Assembly (NCBI GenBank): GCA_963573385.1
Contig: CAUYLG010039335.1
Span: forward strand, 1 to 64,000
Origin: Cacajao melanocephalus
Lineage: Eukaryota > Chordata > Mammalia > Primates > Pitheciidae
Length of the DNA: 64,000 bases
Direction: 5' to 3'
In this document: in pieces, positions 13,382 to 26,905 of the stretch
Layout: every line of letters begins with the position of its first letter
How positions within the stretch are numbered: position 1 is the first letter of the stretch
Position numbers and translations under genes: made by a program
The notes under the pieces: generated by a model
What the model saw: only the letters and a program-made list of their open reading frames with translations
What the model was told of the DNA's origin: nothing
Databases searched by the model: none

Positions 13382-13639
13382 AAATGGTGATTGAGTTCAA
13401 ATGAGGAAGTAAGAATGAAAGACAGAGGTGTTACCACAGTCACTTCTGTCAATGCTGTGGTGCCTACAGTGTAGCAGGGTGGTCAGGTTTGAATGGGGGA
13501 TGTCTTTTCTTCATGACAACATATTTATGATCCCCGTGGGAAGTATTGGCTACTTGTTCTGCCTTCTGGGAGTGACCTGAATTCCTCAGTTAGATTTTCA
13601 TATTTATATTTCTTGACAAATATTTGCCCACTTCTAAAC

Positions 13640-14140
13640 AGGAAACATCGAATACACCCAGAAGATCATGATAGTTGCTGGGATGACAGCTTCTGGGTCC
13701 TGATTATTTGCTATCGCTGTTTCTGATGCTATCGTCCTAAGGTTAAATATGTTGGAAGGATATTGCGGCTCTCACACAGCCACGCCAGAGTGCTACAGTC
13801 ATTCTGCCTTTCGTTAAGATAACAAGTGTAGGCTCTCCTTGTTCAATGAGACCGGCCACGGCATTACAAATGGCACCAGTTTAAATGCCTTGTACAACAT
13901 TGCAGGGGGAAATCTACAGATTTTTCAGCGCTGAGAAGAAGCACTGTGTATCGGCTCATTATTAAAAAGGAAGAGTATGTTTCACAAAATATGGCCTTGT
14001 GGGCTAAAGCTGTCTTTCTTTGTTCCTTGGAATAGCCGAGTGTGGCTTTACATCTCAGGCCAATTATCTTCTACCGTTTTCCAGAAACTGACAAAACCTA
14101 TAAAATGAGCAATGATATGGAGACAGCACGCCATTCTGCA
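13640..14140. promoter_or_regulatory. Candidate conserved non-coding element (CpG-retaining)
   Basis: About 13 CpGs in 500 bp in DNA that is otherwise strongly CpG-depleted, with balanced composition and no recognised repeat. CpGs are at ATCGAATA, TATCGCTG, TATCGTCC, ATTGCGGC, CACGCC, TTTCGTTA, ACCGGCC, CACGGC, AGCGCTG, TATCGGC, GCCGAG, ACCGTTT and CACGCC. This suggests selective constraint or a hypomethylated enhancer. It is not a CpG island, and the function is inference. Confidence 0.3.
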
Positions 14141-17100
14141 GTTTACTTTGTACCCTGCATTTGCATCTGGATTTTGGTATTTCTCTACCAAGGGCAAGAA
14201 AAAAAAAATCTAACTATGGGGACAAAACATTTTCTAATATGAAACTACATACAAAAACATACAAAACAAATAGCTGGTAATTCCAGCTGTCTCTCATCTC
14301 TTTACTGGACAGCCCTCCTAAAGAAACGGTTTTCTTCTATCAATATCTCCATTTTCCCCCCTAAGATAACAGGATTAGTCAGGAGCAAATCTCAACATTC
14401 TGCTATCCTTAAACAGAGCCCTCCCTTCAGCCTAGGTTTGAGGATGTAACCTTGGTTTTTCACTGAGAGCTGTTGGAGCTTGACGTGCAAAACAAACCAT
14501 CCGGGCATGTGGAGTGATTTCATACAGGCTTGCTCTCACAGGAGAAGAGCAAAGAGTCAGAGGTAGATATTAATCGTGACTCTCTATCAACAAGGCACTG
14601 TGCTCCCTTTGGGTCGATTGATTCTTATTTTGGACGCCTGAAGCCCCAGGAAGCCCAGAGACACTGTCCTGCAGGCTCCTGTTGGCAGCACTCCCCATGG
14701 GAGAGACAATACAGAAATGCAGTTTAAAAATCAAAATAGGACTAAATAAAAGACATGAACATTTTCTGATTTTTTTTCACTTCCACAACACACATGAAAT
14801 TCACTCAGAACACACCATTAATAAAAAGAGAGGATCAGAGGGACGTAGAATAGAGACTGCTAAAAACTGATTTTCAGATATTCTGTAATGCTCTGCAAGA
14901 GAAAACATTGTGTCAAATGTGAATTAAATTTGAACAACAGCCTTTCAAATGCAAATCCTTCGGAAGGGATGTCATTGATATACAACCCCTAAAAACCTTT
15001 CAAAAGAAATAAAATGATAAATGTGATAATTAAGATCTCTATATATAGGAAAATGATCGGATCACATTTGTTCTGAAATGTTTTTGTACCTGCAACATCC
15101 AGGGCACATATAAAAAGTAAGGATCGATTTTGAAATTTGCAGGTTGGAGGTGAAAATGGAATGATAGCTTGTCTGACAGAGGCGAGGATTTTCCTCTGGT
15201 ATGCTAAGACCCATTATTATGCACCCATAATTGCCAAGGCCCCCCACTGACCTCTATTCACTCTTCCCCAAGCAATCTTGGTTTCAGCAACCCCCACAGT
15301 ACCTCCCCTTTTCCCAGTGAAAAGTGTTAGCAACTATGCTATCTGCAGCAATATTCTGCTAAACAGTAGTATTTATGAGAAGCTGACTGAGCTCCTTAAG
15401 AATGCAAGGAGAAGCACTGTTTTACATTGAGCTTTTCTGGAAACAAGAACAGAAGGTTTCCTTGGAGAGTGACTTCAAGAGACACTCTATAAGCAAGTAA
15501 GGAGGGCAGGAGAAGGTAGAGAAAGAAGAGCCTGAAATTGTAGTTATGAGTGAATCCAAAAGCAAAGGCAGTGTGTATGCTGGCGGAGGGTGGGGGGAGG
15601 GTATATCTGTAGATGTTAAAAACTGGATTGGCTCCCCAGAGTTGTCGCAAATTGAGGCAACCGGGATGAAGAGGTGTCGGGGATTTACATTCCTGTGTCT
15701 GTCAATCTTTGGCCACAGCTGCCCTTGGGAGAGGGCTCCGGTGAGGTGGATCTCTGAGGTTAGAGGCAGGATCCAGTGAGAGATGCAACTGTGAGACCTC
15801 TGCTAGTGCTTAGTCCCAGCAGCTGGGGGATGGGTGGGAGGGTCCAGGTGGAAGATGAGAGAGACTGTCCAATATAGTCATATATATAATGGAATTTCAG
15901 TGCCCTCTCCCCTGAGGATTCCTCCTCACTAGTTTGACATATTATTTTTTCAGTTTCCTGATAAATTATTCTCACAAAAATGCCTTTACCTGAGAAACCA
16001 CATGAGGTTATTCTCTAAAATTGACACCTGACTATGAATTGCCTTATCATATCCATTTCAACTATAATGCTAAATTCAACTACAACTACAAGATTATTAT
16101 GAGTAAATAAGGAGAAAACCCAGAATTACAGAGGGTGAGAGAAATCTTTGTATTGGAGATGGGTTTATAACGTCGGGAAAAATCCACACTGATTTATAAT
16201 GATCACTCAGCGAGGCTAGTTTACTTCCTGCAGGAAGGGTGCAACTCCCTGGCAGTTTTGCCACAAGAGCACACACAAACAAAGAGACAGGGATGTTTAT
16301 AACTTTCATAACGTGATACAATCGCCCTACTGCTGTGTCCAGTTTCCATTGGCTGGAATGGGGTCTCATATTCTATGCTTGAGCCGATTAGCTAAAAACT
16401 TGGAAATTTTCTGAATAGATAAGGGGAAAGAAGACGAGGAAGAAGAGGAAGCTAGTCCAGAGAATATCAGGAGGATTTCCAAATAAGGAATGACATGCAC
16501 CAGGGTTTGGAGCTCCCCCAATTCTGTTCAGACATGCCGGAGAGACTCAAGGTAGCTGATTTAAGATGTAGCTTATTTGGAGTATATATATATATATATA
16601 CATGGGTATGTGTTTATGTTAATAGCAGACAATGGCCATAGAGTAAGAGATCGTAACTCCTTATAATGTAGTCTAAGATATAAACTTTGACGAACTTTCT
16701 CATCTCTCACACTTTGGTTGTGAAGCCCTGGGTAATCTCATCAGAGAAAGAGGGTGCCAGGTGGCCAGAAGAGCAAACTATGAGGCCTCAGAATGAGGGG
16801 ATGCAAAATGAGAAGAAACTCTGGCTATTCAGATTTGTCCATGGTCAGCTCTATATTTCACAAGAGAAGGAACAGAAATGCAGAAAGGAAGGGATGAAAT
16901 AGAAGTAGTCTGCTCTGAAGATTTGGACTGACTCTTCTCTGGCTGTTTATTTTTTATTTTTGTCAGCATTACTCTCTTTAAACTTTCATTCTAAAAGTGG
17001 AAAAGCTAGAAAACACGGGAGACCAAGCATGCTTTGGGCAATGAATTGCTATGTGAAATCTTGGTTGCTCTGAGGTTTTTGGTTTGTTTTTAATCTCAAT

Positions 17101-19339
17101 CAACTATGACTCTGTGAGTCCTTCCAGTCTATCATTTCCTGATCGGATCTATTTTAAATGCCATGTGCCACATTCATGCCTTCATTTTTACTCTCATTTT
17201 CCTTAGGCAAATAGTAGCTACAATCTGGGAAAGCAGCTTCCTGGGGCCCTTAAGGCACACTTTTCTTTGTCAACTGGCTGGACTTGCCTAAATTGCTGAT
17301 GGTATTTTTCTTGCCAGATTTTTCAGTGAAGTGGTCAAACATGCCAAGGACTGTTGTGCTCTTGCGAGATTTCTTTCAGCTGGTTCTCTACATTTATGAG
17401 GTTCAGAGGGTTTAGAAAACCATCTGAACCCTTAGGATTTTATTTGAACCAAAACCCAAACTTTGAACCTTTTATGGTTTTGCACATCAGAAGTAAATGT
17501 GTCTCCTGCCTTGATATTATTCCCTCTGGTCCCCTCCTGACTCTTTGTCCCTTGAATAAAACTGAACAGTTAGTTGGAGATCAAAACTTGATCCAAGGGT
17601 CACCTCTGATTGATGACCTTCTTTCTACAACAACCACTTTAATTAAAGACCATGTCTATGAGAAACCACTTTTCCATGGGCCCTTGGATGTATTCTCAAG
17701 ACAGATTTTGCTGTCACACAGCTGCTGCATCCCCTTGCTCTGAAGAGTAGCAAGTCCCAGCAGATCACAGATCTTAACCCCATGACAGGCCAACCTATTT
17801 ATGCTGGCTACTAATAATGACTTATGTTTATAATGGCACTATTCAACCCAGAGGCTTGCTCGCTCGCAGCACTCCACGGACCACATGTATGCTCTTTGTT
17901 TGGGCATGTGTCTATACACACCCACATATTACAACTGCACAAAGGTCTTGACTGCTGTGGCTTTAATCAGTCCTTTTTTCCTTTTGCTTAGCTTTGGGAT
18001 CTGATCCCTGGGATTAGGGAAACTGGTGCATCCTCCTATTTGTGATTGGAAAAGCAGAACTGAACAATTGGGAGTCCAGCTCCCGATTCACTTTGTAGCT
18101 TATTAGGGTCCGTGTACATCAGCTGTGATGCTGCAAAGCAAGTTGAGAGAGACCTTGTGCAATACATATTTAATAGTGGGAACTCTCCTCCCATTTTATC
18201 TCTTCCCCTTCTCTCCTTCCATTTAATGAACCAATTATTCTGACAAGGAGGAGAATGCTCCCTTCCCAGCTCCCTCACACTTTGAGCCTTTATTCCCTGC
18301 TTCTCTAAAGTGCTGCCTAATTTGGCATAAGACCCTATTGTAGGTTATTTTTACATTCACCATGAATTGTGTAAAATTGTTTCAGCACTTTGGAAATTTT
18401 CTTTTAAAGCAGGAGACATTATTTTATCCCCATGTGAATGACAGATAAGATGTGACAGTAGGAGAATGTCCATACCTGCATACACTCAATTGCATTCATT
18501 TTATTTAACAACGTTGCAGTTTGTTTTCTATAACAGATCAAACACAAAGAAAAAAATATATAGATGACATATTAATGGATTCCCACTTCTGTTTCTGTTG
18601 AAATGCTTAAAATACCACAAATCTATTTTTTTCATTGAGGAGTTTGTAACTATCCATTATTCATGATGAAGCATGATAGAATTTTATTAATTTGCACATT
18701 TACTTCATTTACGAGAACAAAAGTTGGCGGCAGAATTACTATAGATAACCATATGTTTTAAGTATGAAAATGGAAGAAGATTTCAAAAGTGCTACTACTA
18801 TTTATCTTAAGGCATTTGTTTGTTTTCCTCTATTGGGCAGATATCTTAATTTTTATTTGATCTTGGATGGTGTAATCTGAATTAGATGAAGCTCTCCGTC
18901 ATATATAAAGTGATTTATCTTATAAACAAATTCAACATTCCTCTTTTGGTAACAACACTCAGATTTACTTTTAAACATTCACTGGCCCCTCTAATGTCAG
19001 TCTATGTAGCCAGGAAGGAAGTGACTCTACCTTCTTGTTCTAAGAGTCAGCATGTGTATTAGTCCTGGCCAATTGAATCATTCCATTTTCCTGGCCTCAA
19101 CAATAGACAAGTGTCACAATAACCAAAGTATTTTCTGGGACTTTTTCTAGAGCCACTGACTTTGCTAGGCTAATGGAACATACATCTGAAATTCTTGGTT
19201 CTTACATTTGGAAATTCAGCAACCATGGAGAAAGCAGAGTTAAGAGATAACAGAGAATCCTAATGATATCACTTGAACATTTGCTCCTAGCCATAACTAA
19301 AGCTAGAAATTCTACGAACTTTTTAAGTTGGGGGAGCTA
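14141..19339. other. Long single-copy stretch, no gene found
   Basis: No Alu, L1 or LTR recognised in more than 5 kb. A (TA)n run is at about 16580-16601. A 129-codon frame (17354-17743, +) has low-complexity Ser/Leu/Phe composition and no domain. 18000-18330 has slightly raised complexity. Absence of primate repeats over this length is compatible with constraint but does not prove it. Confidence 0.6.
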
Positions 19340-19398
19340 ATGCATGCATGTTTGTATGTATACATGCCTGTATGCATGCCTGTATGTTTGTATGTGTT
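19340..19398. repeat. Degenerate TGTATGCA/TGTATGTT microsatellite
   Basis: Alternating TGCATGCATG, TTTGTATGTA and TACATGCCTG units over about 59 bp. Confidence 0.8.
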
Positions 19399-21265
19399 TT
19401 GTTGAATGAAGTCTGAAGTGGTACACATAGATTGCAAACAAAGAATTCCAAAAATACAGGCCCAAGGAGGAGGCAGTAAAATATTTCTGGAAGAGATTCC
19501 AAATGCGATGTGCATAACTCACCAAAAGCATGAGTAGGGATGTTGGTTTCATTTATGTCTAAGGACTGGAGTTTAAAAACAAATCAGAGTGAATTTTACC
19601 ATGAATTCATATTTAAACAAAATATCATAGAAGGGATTTGTTGGAAAACATATATGTAAAGTTTCTGTTCTTTCACCTGCAACTTATTTGTTGAGTTCTT
19701 AGTCATGGAATAATCTTATCTGTAAGTAAGAATTTATATTCCTTCAAAAGATAATTTGGTAGCTCTGGGCTCTTCAAATAACTTTCTGAATGTATTCTGT
19801 GGCTCCAGCAATCAGCACTGATAGCCTATCCAAGAAAGTAAGTAAAACTTTGCTCTGAAAAGTAATTGTGCCAATTGACTATATTTAAATGTCAAGATAA
19901 TAAAATATGTTGTGAGTTAATGCTTCAGGGCAGCATATGGACTAAACGACATTTCATATCCCTTCTATTTCTATGATCCCATGAGTCTATTAGGCTGTCT
20001 TCCTTTCCCCATGACATTTCCAACGAATTTTTCCACACAACACAACCAGTTAGTTCTGAATTTAAGTAAGCAAGTCACGCTTCAAACTGGAGGGTACCTG
20101 TTAGTTTAAAGCTGTAGATTCTCTTCCTGTTGTGTTGTCTGTGCTTTTCTGTCTTTCAGAAATATAGGATGAGGGATAAAATCAAAAGGTATAATCAGTG
20201 CTTGAAATGGACCTCTCTTGTATTTCATTGTAAATCCTCTTGACCTCTTCTTGCTTCACAGTGACCAGTTCTGAGCAGGCTTCCACCAACTGTGGGCAGA
20301 TACAATGTAAAGGAACTTGCCCTGAGCTTACATTGGTGTTCCTCCTTGCTTCTTGTCTTAGGACTTCTCTGAACACAAAGTGGAGAACCTGTGGGAATCA
20401 CTCGGTGTTCTACTTGTGCAACCAGAAAATGCATAGGAAACAAATGTATGTGGATAAATGCTCCCCTCTTCTCACCCCTGGTGGATAGCTCTGAGAAGCA
20501 TTTCATATGGCTATTCAGAAGGAAAAGGAAGGAGATTAAATTCTTTCTCCATACCTACCAAGCTCAGTGTCCAACATGACAATCATCCTAGTACTTTTTT
20601 TTTTCTATGTTTTACAACTGTATCCATTACTGCATTCTTTCAAATAAACTATCAGCACATAAACCTCTGCCTCATTTTCTGCTTTGGGAGGCAGGGAGAA
20701 CCCAGGCTAAAAATCACTGTTAATATTTTTTTCTTTAGAAAACAAAAAAAAGTTCTGATATTCTGATGTCTGGTTTTCAAATGATAACATTCTTATAACT
20801 ACTCTGACATGCTATAACCGATAAAACATTAAAAAAAGAGAAATTAGGAGAGAAATATGGGCCTTTGAAATACAATTTGAAGAACAACCACAATAAAACT
20901 GCCTTAATTTTAAAACTGTATTGGTAATGAACATATGGTTCAAACTAGAAACTCTATAATAATTATTCTCAATACCGTATCCTAGTGAAATTCATTTCAA
21001 AAAGAACCTAAAATTTGTAGCGTCTTAGAAGCTATAGCCATACGACTCAACATTTGCAAAACTCTTTAATAGATGACTCTTATCTTTGAACACCTCCAGT
21101 TACCTGCTAATTAGTAGTAGGTTTTACAAGGCAAAAATACGGAGAAACAAATAAATGAGCATTACTTACTGATATAAGTTTCCTAGAGAAAGACAACGAC
21201 ATTAGAAATCTTACAGAAAATCGAATTTTCTTCATAGTATCAAAAGAGGTCTCTTGTTAGACTGC
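19399..21265. other. No gene or clear repeat
   Basis: Single-copy-looking. Overlapping short frames at 20225-20506 (-) and 20240-20488 (+) are in opposite strands of the same DNA with no domain. A pyrimidine tract plus AG at 20138-20160 could imitate a splice acceptor but has no partner. Confidence 0.5.
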
Positions 21266-21462
21266 ATAGGTTTGAATCTCTACTTCAACTTTAACTAGCT
21301 TTATAACCCTGTTTCAACGTCTCTTAAATTTCAGGTTTCTCTTCGGACAAATGGTTATAGCCAAACCTACTTCATTGAGTTCCAACGTATTTTAAGTTAG
21401 AGTATTTTGGGAACACACTTAAGCTATGCCTAACGCATAGTAGGCAATGAGTAAATGTGAGG
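21266..21462 (+). mobile_element. MIR SINE
   Basis: Diverged + strand MIR: tRNA-like B-box region (CATAGGTTTGAATCTCTACT), core (TTTCAACGTCTCTTAAATTT), and tail (GCATAGTAGGCAATGAGTAA). Confidence 0.75.
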
Positions 21463-21529
21463 TATTTTCCAATCCCAAACATAGGGATCAATTTTACAGT
21501 CTAAAGAATAATGATAAACTGTATGTTTG

Positions 21530-21665
21530 CGTGGGTAGCCTTTAACAGGTCACTTAATTTCTCTAGGGTTCAATTTCTTGTACATCAAATCTAGTTAAAA
21601 CAAAAGGGATGGGCTTGATTCTCTCTAAGGACCTTCCAATTCTAAAATGTTGCAATTTTATAGTT
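21530..21665 (+). mobile_element. MIR-related fragment
   Basis: The AACAGGTCACTTAATTTCTC core block is followed by TCTAAGGACCTTCCAATTCT, a combination typical of MIR-family fossils. It lies about 70 bp after another MIR. Confidence 0.6.
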
Positions 21666-22839
21666 TTAAGTTCCCTTTTTGTGGGACAGATCAAAGAATA
21701 AATAGGCTGGTAAACTTTTCTTTGCACACAACTGTGATTATGCAGCAAAATCACGTGTTGCTGACCTTGATCTTGACATAAATAAAAATTCCATCACAGA
21801 AACCACAGAAAATCAGAAGGAGTCCCGTTCACTATGATGCATGCTGTGTTTCTTTTGAAAAAGACACATGACATTTGGTTTGGGTTTTCTGAAGTTGTAA
21901 TAACATCGAAACCTGTAGTAGAACTTCACTAATGAGGCTTTAGGGTTGAAAAGGGAGGAAAGAAACCAGACAAGAAAGATTTGTAATTAGCACATCAATT
22001 ATTTGTATGTAAGTACAATAAGCCAGTAGATGTTCCTCAAGTGCTTTAAGGAGCTTAAAAATGAATATTCTGTTAAATACTTCAATACACTTTCTTGCTT
22101 TCTGGTTTATGCTTTTAATTCATATTAACATTGAAAAAGTTTACTGCTTAAAAACAAATTTTCCTTCAAACCCTTAAAAAACTTTTTTTTCTGGTTTTCT
22201 GGGCATCTAAATAATTGAGTTTGGGCTACTGTACTAAAATACCATTCAATGATATATTTATCATTTAATAGAGAGCAAAACTGAAGGAAAGATCCTTGTG
22301 CTTTGGGAAAATGTCCAAAGAAAGACTCTAAATAATTCATCAAAAAACAACAACAACAAACAAAAAAAATTTATCTTTGTAATAAAGAGAAGAAATAAAA
22401 TATGAGATGGCCTTTGTAACATCAAAATGGCTTCTGCCACTCTAAATAGAAAAGTTATTCGATAAATTTAGACAACTTCCTACAAATCTTTGGATCAGAT
22501 TTCTAATTGCTATTTGTCTGATTTTATCCATAATAACTTTAGAAAAATTGGCAAAGTAACTTATGGAATAATAATGGCAAATGAACTTGGAGGTGATAGC
22601 GGAAACAAACATCACCTATCGTTTGATTAACTGGACAAATTAAACTCATGAATTAGTGGAAAGGGATCTTCCAAACTTTCATATCCATATCTTCAGAAGA
22701 TCGTTTTTAGCATCATAATAGGGGCAAAAATTAACTGGCTTTTACTTAAGCCTATTTTGATAATTTAAGAGTAATGTTTTCATAATGCAACAGATGGTTA
22801 TTTTATAGTATGGAAAATCAAAGATAATCACAACATAAA
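21666..22839. other. No gene or recognised repeat
   Basis: AT-rich single-copy DNA with a small CAA/CAAA-rich tract at 22346-22368. Confidence 0.55.
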
Positions 22840-23424
22840 GTGTCAACACTTTTTTTATGTTGTACAAGGGAAGACAGCAGCAATATGAAATACATGCTTG
22901 CTACTGACAAAGATCATTTCCTTGGCCCAACCTTAGTCAGTGTTCGGAATCTTCTGCTAGGCACATCTGTGCATTTGCTTCTAAAATCCAGCTTTAGAAA
23001 AGAACTCTGTGAAGTCAGTTTAGCAAGAACATCCCATCCTCAATACCTGATCGTCTTCAATAACTGATCAGGTTCCCCATCCTCTACCATCTACTAGGCA
23101 ATGTCTGATCAAACTGGCCTGCCTTCAGCAAGAATCCTCTTAGGTCAGTTCAGTCAAAATCCTCCTCACCCCTGACATTTCCTCTTGGTAGTTTTCCATG
23201 CACTGACTATCACACTATCTTTGGCTATAAATTCCCGCTTGTCCATGCTGTATTGAGAGTTGAGTCCAGTCTCTTTCCCAAAGTGTAAGGCCCCATTGCA
23301 GTGGGCCCTCCACCTGTTGAGATTGTTGTGAATATGGTCAGCCTTACTGCGCTTTCACCAGTGTCACTGAATAAGTTTTCTTTAACAGTATTACCTCTGT
23401 CAAGCCCATAGTTGGAATTCCAAA
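22840..23424 (+). repeat. Probable solitary LTR, family not assigned
   Basis: LTR-like organisation. GGCTATAAATTCCCGC (TATA-like box, near 23221) is followed by GAGTTGAGTCCAGTCTC, then CCCCATTGCAGTGGGCCC, and an end near AGCCCATAGTTGGAATTCC. This resembles ERV LTR U3-R-U5 layouts, but I cannot name the family. Boundaries are approximate and no internal retroviral sequence is adjacent. Confidence 0.5.
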
Positions 23425-25629
23425 CATACTGTATCATTATACAAGTGAGAATGCTTTTAAATAAAGCTAATTTAATAAGCTATAATTCACAATCAGCATT
23501 TTTTTAATAAAATGGAAATAATCACCTCAGAGGCAATGGGTACTTAATGCAGAACCCCAAAATAGAATTTGCATTGAACCAAAAATGGGTCCATGCTTCC
23601 ATCCTACAGCAATTTGACCTGAAGATAACATTCCTACTCCCACAGCTACAAGATGTGAGTTTCGGACAATGAAAACATTTCAGCAGTAAAACGTAGAGTA
23701 GATTCAAATATATAAAAACGTCTCTGCCAAGTTTCAGCTTAACAAAATACGGAAATCCATGGGCTTAGCAGTGTTAGTGTAGACGCTCAACAAATGGACT
23801 GTGACAATAGAAACGGGAAACAGGAAAATGTCTGCGAAATGAACATGTCTCATTTAACTTGCTTCATTTCTTGCTAAACAATTTGTGGCATTACTGAGTT
23901 TAAGAGAAAAACCGATTTACAAATATATCCTTATGCATGGTGGTCCCATGAGGCATTTGTTTCACTCTTGGCTCATAGACCAATACTGTTTGGAATGTGT
24001 ACTTGGGTGGTAGAGGAGAACAGATCGACTTTGTTAGTGGCTAGGAGCAGATGTAGCCCATTGAACAGACAATTGGTTAGATGTTCCCTTTACATTTTAT
24101 TAAGGAAAGTGGAATCCTGAAGGTTGAGTGAAAAATATGAAAAAGAAAAGAAATCAAGGAAGGTTCAATGAACTGAGTGCTTTTAGCAAAATCAGCATGT
24201 GCTAGAGTTTGCTTTCATTTACCATTCATAATATTTAAATCAAGGATTCCACACTAGCTTCTTTGACTTCACCATGCAATAAAGAATAGGACCTGCTGTT
24301 CATAAAAATCAAAGCAGTGCCATATCTTATAAAACTGATAACTCCTTGTCAACTGACTCTCCCTCTGCTGCCTGGTTAATGAGAGCATTTGACACCACCT
24401 GACACTTTACACTCACATAAAAATTTCAAACATACCATGCAAGAGATTCACAGATCAATCCCCATCTTCATGAAATCACTGGAGTGAGACAGAAAAGCCA
24501 TTTTGAATGGGCTCAGCAGAGCAGAATACAACTAAATGTTTTCCCACCTCTACTGGAGTTGGTTCTTAACGAAGGTTAGATGATTAGCGGTAACATTGAG
24601 GAAAATGGTTCTGACATGGCACTATCACCCAGTTCATTTCTCACACACTTAGATGCAATAACAATAAATATTATTTTTGAGTTGATCTTGATTATCAGCA
24701 CTGATTTTCCTCCACAAATGCTTATACCATAATATAGGGCTATGACTGAATGCATTCCATTGAAAACAAATTACTTGTCCGATACTAAGCTCAGGTGCTA
24801 CCAAATTCAATTTATTGCCACTTAATTTAGGTGCAGTTCACAGAAACTTCAGAAAAATAAACAATATTCTTTAACAGTAGGGACTATAATTCTATAGTTA
24901 AACATAATACTTAAAGAAAATATTAGTATTCTGGAACATTATTGGAACATACTTTGCTAGACATTCCTTTGACAGAAAGCTTGCCAATACTTTCCCAACA
25001 CACGGTTTCTGTAACCCATTAATAGGCTTAATACTTATAACCAAACTGGTTTAAAGTAATATTCTGAATGGTTCATTGGCTGGAATGGTTTGTGTATTCA
25101 AATATAGTGAGTTTAATTGGTCACAAGAGTGTTTCTTACCGGATGATCTATTAATTACACATGCTATGACTGCTCTGTATAAATACAGACAAGAATGATT
25201 TCCATGTTTACATATTTAGAACTGCTTTGGTATATCAGCTAGGTAAAACTGATAGGTTTTCTCTAATTCCTAGTTACAACATCTGTCTTTAAGGGAGAAG
25301 GACTTTGTCAGCATCCAAAAGCAACACTTAACACAAAAGAGGGGGCTACTTTGCTCCAATCAGAACCTTAAACAGTTCAATTAGAGTTCATTATAGGTGT
25401 TTACTTCCTAATAGACGTGCTCTGCTGTTGAAGGAATTCACACACCTTTACTCAATTGGAGAATGACTCATTTTCCTGGAGACTGATTTTTAGTTACATG
25501 TGGTACTGTCTCTGAACTATCTGCACTGTATATTTCTGTTTTTTCTAAGGTCTACCAAAGAACTGATTGGATTTCTGTGTGGTAGGAATCTCACTTGTGT
25601 AAGAAATCTTACAACTGAACTTGTGACTA
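23425..25629. other. Single-copy stretch, no gene found
   Basis: No repeat recognised. TAAT-rich homeodomain-like sites (TTTAATTGGTC at ~25111, TATTAATTAC at ~25149) occur in an AT-rich context and are weak evidence only. Confidence 0.5.
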
Positions 25630-25725
25630 CTTTTAGCATAATATAATAGTTGTGAGCAAGAATTTAGGTCAGAGTGTCTAGGTCTGAATCCTGGTTCTGA
25701 AAAAGTCTTTATGTGCAAGTCTTTG
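25630..25725 (+). mobile_element. MIR 5' half
   Basis: The TGTCTAGGTCTGAATCCTGG block matches the tRNA-related B-box part of MIR. The 3' half is not clear. Confidence 0.55.
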
Positions 25726-25902
25726 TTGTTGTATTTACGCAACAGATTCTCAAAAGTATATACCAAGTAGTAGCATTGTTTGGCTAAGGATATGTAAATA
25801 TTCAACTTGATTAACTGAAGCTATCATACTAATTTACCAGGTGATGCATCAATAGACATGCCCACTATTAACAGATGTGAGTACTCATTGTCTTTTTTAT
25901 TC

Positions 25903-26186
25903 CTTTTTTTTTGAGACAAGGTCTCACTCTTCCATTCAGGCTGGAGTTTGATTGTGGCTCACTACAGCTTCAAACTCTTGGGCACAAACAAAGCTTCCTC
26001 CTCCGTCTCCTGAGTAGCAGGGAATACAGGCAAATACCACCATGCCTGGCTAATCTGTTCATTTTTAGTAGAGATAGGGTCTCATTATGTTGCCCTGGCT
26101 GGTCTCAAACTCTTGGACCCAAGTCATCCTCCTGCCTTGGCCTCTCAAAGTGGTGGGATTACAGGCATGAGCCACCACACTGGGCC
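25903..26186 (-). mobile_element. AluJ-type SINE
   Basis: Diverged antisense dimeric Alu (poly-T, TTGAGACAAGGTCTCACTC, to ATGAGCCACCACACTGGGCC). Divergence and GGACCCAAGTCATCCTCCTG suggest AluJ. Confidence 0.93.
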
Positions 26187-26282
26187 TGTCCCATATCTTT
26201 GACAACACTTGTCATTGCCTGGCTTTTTGATATATGCTCATCTGGAAGAAATAATATTATTAGTTTTTATTTTTCATTTACT

Positions 26283-26579
<297 letters not shown>

Positions 26580-26739
26580 TACGGTTTTAATATAATGTGA
26601 CTAATATGGTTGAACATCTTTTCATATATTCGTGAACATTTTTAATGTTCAGTGTTACACATTTCTTTTCCCCATTTTTCTATTTGGTTGCTTTTTTTGG
26701 TCTTATTGAATCATTTGAGTTATTTACATACTGAGTCAT

Positions 26740-26905
26740 TTACTCAAACTTCTAGAAACTCATATTCCTTCCATTACAATGAGGATAATACTGGAATTTA
26801 AATGATTGTGTTGTAATGAAGAATACATGAGTTAATAAATTTAAAATGCTTAAGATAGTGGCTGGCACAGATGAAGAGCTAGTTAACAGTATTATTACTA
26901 AACAT
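26740..26905 (+). mobile_element. MIR SINE 3' half
   Basis: ATGAGGATAATACTGGAATT, ATGAGTTAATAAATTTAAAA and TAGTGGCTGGCACAGATG match the MIR 3' part in + orientation. Confidence 0.7.

Noticed and set aside
17354..17743. 129-codon plus frame in single-copy DNA
   Set aside because: No recognised domain or signal, ordinary composition for AT-rich DNA; expected by chance over 64 kb.
20138..20500. Possible exon after a pyrimidine tract and AG
   Set aside because: No matching donor, conserved frame or partner exon; both strands are equally open.
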